A stretch of DNA of 8,737 bases. Origin: Hydrogenophaga sp. Its GTDB lineage: Bacteria > Pseudomonadota > Gammaproteobacteria > Burkholderiales > Burkholderiaceae_C. The stretch's first letter is position 1. Every line of letters starts with the position of its first letter. A model generated the notes under the pieces. That model had not been told where the DNA came from. It saw only the letters and a program-made list of their open reading frames with translations, and made no database searches. Made by a program: the position numbers and the translations under genes. The DNA is taken from positions 1 to 8,737 of the forward strand of contig JAGXRS010000080.1 of NCBI GenBank assembly GCA_018335615.1. The letters are read 5' to 3'. Below are positions 6,055 through 8,737 of the stretch, piece by piece.

Positions 6055-6060
6055 ATTATC
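6055..6060 (-). promoter_or_regulatory. Candidate -10 element (GATAAT) 7 bases before the first chromate transporter ATG
   Basis: On the minus strand GATAAT is followed by CGGGCGC and the ATG at 6047, placing a predicted transcript start within one base of the start codon. It contains the TAA stop of the response regulator gene. No good -35 hexamer is found at normal spacing (TCGACG occurs about 21 bases upstream, too far). Confidence 0.3.
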
Positions 6061-6460
6061 CGACCGCCGCCGGCCCTTTGCCGTCGAGCATGTCGCGCAC
6101 CATGTCCACCGTGAGCGGCTTGGTGACGAAGCCGTGGATCACCGGCAGTTCGCTCACGCGCTGCCGGTCCTGGGGCGAGCCGGACGAGGTGAGCATCACC
6201 AGCACCACCGTGGGTTTGCCGCTGAGCAAGGGCGTGGCCTGGCGCGCGAACTCGAAGCCGTCCATCAGCGGCATGTTGATGTCCAGAAAGATGCCAGTGG
6301 GCAGGGTGAGGTCATCGACTTGCAGGAAGGCGAGCGCATCGATGCCGCTTTCGAAGACCCGGACCTCGCCCTTGAACCCGGCCCGGCGGATCATGATCTC
6401 GTGGAAGACGTTGTCGGCTTCGTTGTCGTCGATGAGGATAAAGCGTTGCGGAATCAGCAT
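6056..6460 (-). CDS. Single-domain response regulator (receiver only, Rcp1-like)
   Basis: A 134-residue CheY-fold receiver with no output domain. The acidic pocket is D11-D12 in FILIDDNEAD, the phosphorylated aspartate is D60 in IFLDINMPLMDG, the switch Thr is T91 in MLTSSG, and the conserved lysine is K114 in TKPL. The wording of the N-terminus (DDNEADNVFHEIMIRRAG) resembles the lone receivers that partner phytochrome-like and GAF-type kinases. It begins 9 bases after the stop of the histidine kinase gene, so that kinase is its likely phosphodonor. A weak GAGA lies 6 bases before the ATG. Lacking DNA-binding or enzymatic output, it presumably acts through protein contacts or as a phosphorelay intermediate; the target is unknown. 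Confidence 0.9.
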   Translation of the reverse strand: MLIPQRFILIDDNEADNVFHEIMIRRAGFKGEVRVFESGIDALAFLQVDDLTLPTGIFLDINMPLMDGFEFARQATPLLSGKPTVVLVMLTSSGSPQDRQRVSELPVIHGFVTKPLTVDMVRDMLDGKGPAAVG

Positions 6461-6469
6461 GGAACATCT

Positions 6470-8104
6470 CTACAGTGGTGCGTGCGAAACCGTCGGCAGG
6501 TGCAGGGTGAAGCGGCAGCCGCCACTGGTCGACAACTGCACGGTCAGCGTGCCGCCGTGCAATTCTGCAATGCGCCGGCAAATGGAGAGCCCGAGCCCCG
6601 AGCCCTCGTATTCTTTTCGCGAGTGCAGGCGCTGAAAGATCTCAAAAATGCTTTTCTGGTGCTCCACGGGAATGCCGATGCCGTTGTCGTCCACGCTCAG
6701 TTCGACGAAACCACCGGTCTCCGTGGCCGACACCTGCAGGACGGGCGGCACGCCGGGGCGGCTGAACTTCAGGCCATTGGAGATGAGGTTCTGCAGGGCC
6801 AGGCGCAGCAGGGATTCGTCCCCCGTCACCGCGGGCAGTGCCTGCAGTTCCACCTGGCCCTGGGTCCGCTCCCGGGCCGAACTGAGGTCGTCCAGCACGT
6901 CCAGCGCCAGTCGCTGCAGGTCCACCCGGGTGGATTTCAGGGTCTGGTTGTCGAGCTGTACATAGCTCAGCAGGTCGTCGAGCAGGCTGACCATGCGCAG
7001 GCCTCCCATGCGCACGTAGCCCAGGTAGCGCTGGCCCATGGGGGGCAGGTCCTGCAGGTGGTCGGCTTCGAGCAGACTGGCAAAGTTGTTGATCGAGTTG
7101 ATGGGCTCGCGCAGGTCGTGCGACATGATGTGGATGAAGCGCTGCTGCTCACGCGTTCTGTGCTCCAGCAGCGCGACGGTTTCGCCGAGTTCGGCTTCCT
7201 TTTCCTTGAGCGCCTGGATGTCATGGGAGCGCAACACCACCCCGATCACCGCGCCATGAGCATCGCGCACCGGCAGCAAGGCCACCTCCATGTGCCGGGG
7301 CCCGGCGGCGGTGTAGGGGTGCAGGTGCTGGAAGAAGACCGGCTGTCCGGCCAGTGCCCTGTCCAGCCGGGGCTGGATGAAACCGTCGAACAGGTCGGGG
7401 CCCAGGCGTTCCCGCACATGGTGCCCGACCACCTCGTCCAGTGTGCAACCCCAATAGGCGAGATAGGTTTCGTTCACATGCAGGTACACGTAGTCGGGGC
7501 TGATGTAGGCCTTCAGGTCCAGGCCGGACGTTGACATGGCCACCAGGCGCTCGTGCTCGACCTGGGCCTCGTGGGTCCGGCGTTCTTCTTCCTTCTGCCG
7601 CGCCTCTTCGTGCTGCAGCAGCGTGACCACCAGCTTGGCCAGTGTTTGCAGCGCCTGGAGCTGGCTGGGACTGAACTGGCGTACGCGGGGGTCGATCACG
7701 CACAGCGTGCCCAGCGCAAGGCCTTCTGCCGTGACCAGCGGCGCGCCCGCGTAGGCCCGGATGTTCGGCTGCCCGGTGACCAGCGGGTTGTCGTGGAACC
7801 GGTCGTCCAGCCGGGCGTCTTCCACCACGAAAGGCTGCTGGGGCTGCAGGATGGCGTGGGCGCAGAAAGACATGGTGCGGTCGGTCTCGGTCGCCTCCAT
7901 ACCGATGCGCGATTTGAACCACTGGCGCTCGCGGTCGACCAGCGACACCAGCGCGATGGGCGTGCCGCAGATGGCAGACGCCAGCGAGGTGATGTCGTCA
8001 AAGGCACTCTGGGGCAATGTGTCCAGTGCGCCCAGGTTGAGGAGGCGCTCCAGACGCTGGGCTTCGTTCTCGGGCTGTGGGGCTGCGGCCATGGCGCTGA
8101 TCAT
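6470..8104 (-). CDS. Soluble GAF-PAS sensor histidine kinase
   Basis: A 544-residue cytoplasmic sensor kinase with no membrane segment. Domains in order: GAF at about 25-165 (IALVSLVDRERQWFKS, FCAHAIL, YAGAPL, LGTLCVID); a charged coiled coil at about 165-190; PAS at about 195-298 (VNETYLAYWGCTLDEVVGH); a second coiled coil; HisKA at about 319-385 with phospho-acceptor H329 in MSHDLREP; and a HATPase domain at about 425-538 with N-box N443, G1 DDNGIGIP (472-479), F-box and G2 GSGLGLS (501-507). All catalytic motifs are intact. There is no PHY domain, so it is not a full bacteriophytochrome. The ligand of the GAF or PAS domain cannot be told. Starts at ATG 8104 or 8095 are both possible; neither has a clear ribosome binding site. 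It heads a run with the receiver gene and two chromate-transporter genes. Confidence 0.92.
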   Translation of the reverse strand: MISAMAAAPQPENEAQRLERLLNLGALDTLPQSAFDDITSLASAICGTPIALVSLVDRERQWFKSRIGMEATETDRTMSFCAHAILQPQQPFVVEDARLDDRFHDNPLVTGQPNIRAYAGAPLVTAEGLALGTLCVIDPRVRQFSPSQLQALQTLAKLVVTLLQHEEARQKEEERRTHEAQVEHERLVAMSTSGLDLKAYISPDYVYLHVNETYLAYWGCTLDEVVGHHVRERLGPDLFDGFIQPRLDRALAGQPVFFQHLHPYTAAGPRHMEVALLPVRDAHGAVIGVVLRSHDIQALKEKEAELGETVALLEHRTREQQRFIHIMSHDLREPINSINNFASLLEADHLQDLPPMGQRYLGYVRMGGLRMVSLLDDLLSYVQLDNQTLKSTRVDLQRLALDVLDDLSSARERTQGQVELQALPAVTGDESLLRLALQNLISNGLKFSRPGVPPVLQVSATETGGFVELSVDDNGIGIPVEHQKSIFEIFQRLHSRKEYEGSGLGLSICRRIAELHGGTLTVQLSTSGGCRFTLHLPTVSHAPL

Positions 8105-8115
8105 TGAAAGTTCGT

Positions 8116-8121
8116 CTTATC
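8116..8121 (-). promoter_or_regulatory. Weak candidate -10 element (GATAAG) upstream of the histidine kinase
   Basis: GATAAG on the minus strand ends 11 bases before the ATG at 8104, which predicts a very short leader of about 5 bases. It matches the -10 consensus at four of six positions, and no -35 partner is evident. The surrounding stretch (8105-8160) is more AT-rich than its neighbours, as expected of a promoter region. Confidence 0.2.
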
Positions 8122-8180
8122 GCACAAACCCCGATCGGCGCCGGTAAGTATTTGAAGCGCAGCAGGCTCCCGGACAGGCC

Positions 8181-8221
8181 CGTCAGCGCATCTGACGTGT
8201 GGAGCGCAGGGCCCCTGCGCT
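8181..8221 (-). terminator. Two tandem hairpins after the short-chain dehydrogenase gene
   Basis: The first, nearest the gene, is a perfect 9-base inverted repeat, AGCGCAGGG (8203-8211) and CCCTGCGCT (8213-8221), allowing a 7-bp stem with a 5-base loop; GGAG and CTCC flanks could extend it. It starts 7 bases past the stop at 8228. The second is CGTCAG (8181-8186) and CTGACG (8192-8197) with loop CGCAT. Neither is followed by a U-run on the minus strand, so they may terminate weakly or protect the 3' end. Confidence 0.45.
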
Positions 8222-8227
8222 GGCTCC

Positions 8228-8737
8228 TCAGACCGACATGCCGCCCGACACCTCGATCACCGCGCCGTTGATGTAGCTCGCCTCGTCGCTGGCCAGGAAG
8301 GCGTACACGTTGGCGATCTCTTCGGGCTGGCCCAGGCGGCGCAGCGGCACACGGTGCTCCATTTCCTGGATCACCTTGTCCGGGATGGTGCTCAGGATGG
8401 GGGTGCTGATGAAGCCGGGCGCCACGGCATTCACGCGCACGCCCTTGGGGCCGAGTTCCCGGCTCCAGGTCTTGGTGAAACCGATCACGCCGAACTTGGT
8501 GGCGGCGTAGTTGGTCTGGCCGAAATTGCCGTAGATGCCCACCACCGAAGACGCATTGAGAATGACGCCGCTGCCCTGCGCCGTCATGTGGTCGGCCACG
8601 GCCTGGGCGCAATGGAACACGCCGCGCAGGTTCACGTCGATGACGCGGTCGAACTGCTCCAGCGTCATCTTCTGCAGGCGCGCGTCCTGCGTGATGCCGG
8701 CGTTGTTCACCAGCACGTCGATGCGGCCGAAGCGCTC
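8228..8737 (-). CDS. Short-chain dehydrogenase/reductase, FabG-like (5' end outside window)
   Basis: The C-terminal 169 residues of a classical SDR, probably a 3-oxoacyl-ACP or acetoacetyl-CoA type NADPH-dependent ketoreductase. Visible in the fragment: NNAG (11-14), DVNL with structural N36, the catalytic triad S64 (NASSVVG), Y77 and K81 (NYAATKFG), PGFI (108-111) after the active site, and the closing SGGMSV typical of FabG. The nucleotide-binding TGxxxGxG and about 75 further N-terminal residues lie beyond the right edge, so the start is not seen. Frame is open to base 8737. PhaB and other SDR dehydrogenases have a very similar C-terminus; the substrate cannot be decided here. A hairpin pair follows the stop, so the gene is probably transcribed separately from the kinase gene. 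Confidence 0.88.
   Translation of the reverse strand, partial: ERFGRIDVLVNNAGITQDARLQKMTLEQFDRVIDVNLRGVFHCAQAVADHMTAQGSGVILNASSVVGIYGNFGQTNYAATKFGVIGFTKTWSRELGPKGVRVNAVAPGFISTPILSTIPDKVIQEMEHRVPLRRLGQPEEIANVYAFLASDEASYINGAVIEVSGGMSV

Noticed and set aside
5436..6635. 399-codon open frame on the plus strand, antisense to the first chromate transporter and receiver
   Set aside because: Low-complexity, arginine- and glutamine-rich product with no family features; the opposite strand holds well-supported genes.
6134..7534. 466-codon open frame on the plus strand, antisense to the histidine kinase and receiver
   Set aside because: It mirrors two genes with intact catalytic motifs on the minus strand. 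Its product is rich in H, Q and V with no recognisable domain, as expected of an antisense frame in GC-rich DNA.
6470..8104. Histidine kinase considered as a bacteriophytochrome
   Set aside because: The order is GAF-PAS-HisKA with no PHY domain and no N-terminal PAS carrying a chromophore cysteine. Only the partner receiver resembles phytochrome-associated ones.
1..8737. Mobile element, phage, CRISPR or defence island
   Set aside because: No transposase, integrase, terminal repeats, repeat-spacer pattern or known defence protein was found, and the codon and base composition look uniform across the genes.

Overview
The window is compact, GC-rich bacterial chromosome. It holds nine complete protein genes and one gene cut by the right edge, with very short gaps, TTG as well as ATG starts, and strongly GC-biased third codon positions. 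Gene content and protein character (a Comamonadaceae-like MetC, a divergent TesA/YbbA-type pair, a small MATPNYGYEKRQREL protein, a split chromate transporter) suggest a betaproteobacterium of the Burkholderiales, probably Comamonadaceae. That placement is inference from familiarity, not from a search. No tRNA, rRNA, CRISPR array, insertion sequence or phage gene was seen.

Layout from left to right. (1) 7-1197 (+) is a cystathionine beta-lyase (metC) whose last codons form the stem of a Rho-independent terminator. (2) 1243-1431 (+) is a small lysine-rich protein with a TTG start, ending in a short convergent gap. (3) On the minus strand, a GDSL esterase/thioesterase (tesA-like, 2566-3231) is followed after 6 bases by the tRNA 2-selenouridine synthase (selU/mnmH, 1483-2559), a likely two-gene operon. 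(4) Divergent from tesA, with only 14 bases between start codons, is an ABC transporter ATPase of the YbbA/LolD type (3246-3938) with no permease beside it. It is followed by the 23S rRNA Gm2251 methyltransferase rlmB (4018-4764). (5) The minus strand from 8104 down to 4834 carries a tightly packed run: a GAF-PAS histidine kinase, a receiver-only response regulator, and two short chromate-transporter-family proteins that overlap by 4 bases. (6) At the right edge (8228-8737, minus) lies the C-terminal part of a FabG-like short-chain dehydrogenase, separated from the kinase gene by a 123-base gap with two hairpins.

Most of this is housekeeping or ordinary accessory content. No clearly novel system is visible. 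Three things deserve attention. First, a recurrent GATAAT element sits 5-7 bases before three ATG starts that lack a Shine-Dalgarno sequence, which may mean leaderless transcripts. Second, a soluble sensor kinase and lone receiver are placed in apparent operon with a split chromate transporter. Third, the tesA/ABC start region is extremely compact, with both ribosome binding sites interleaved in 14 bases.
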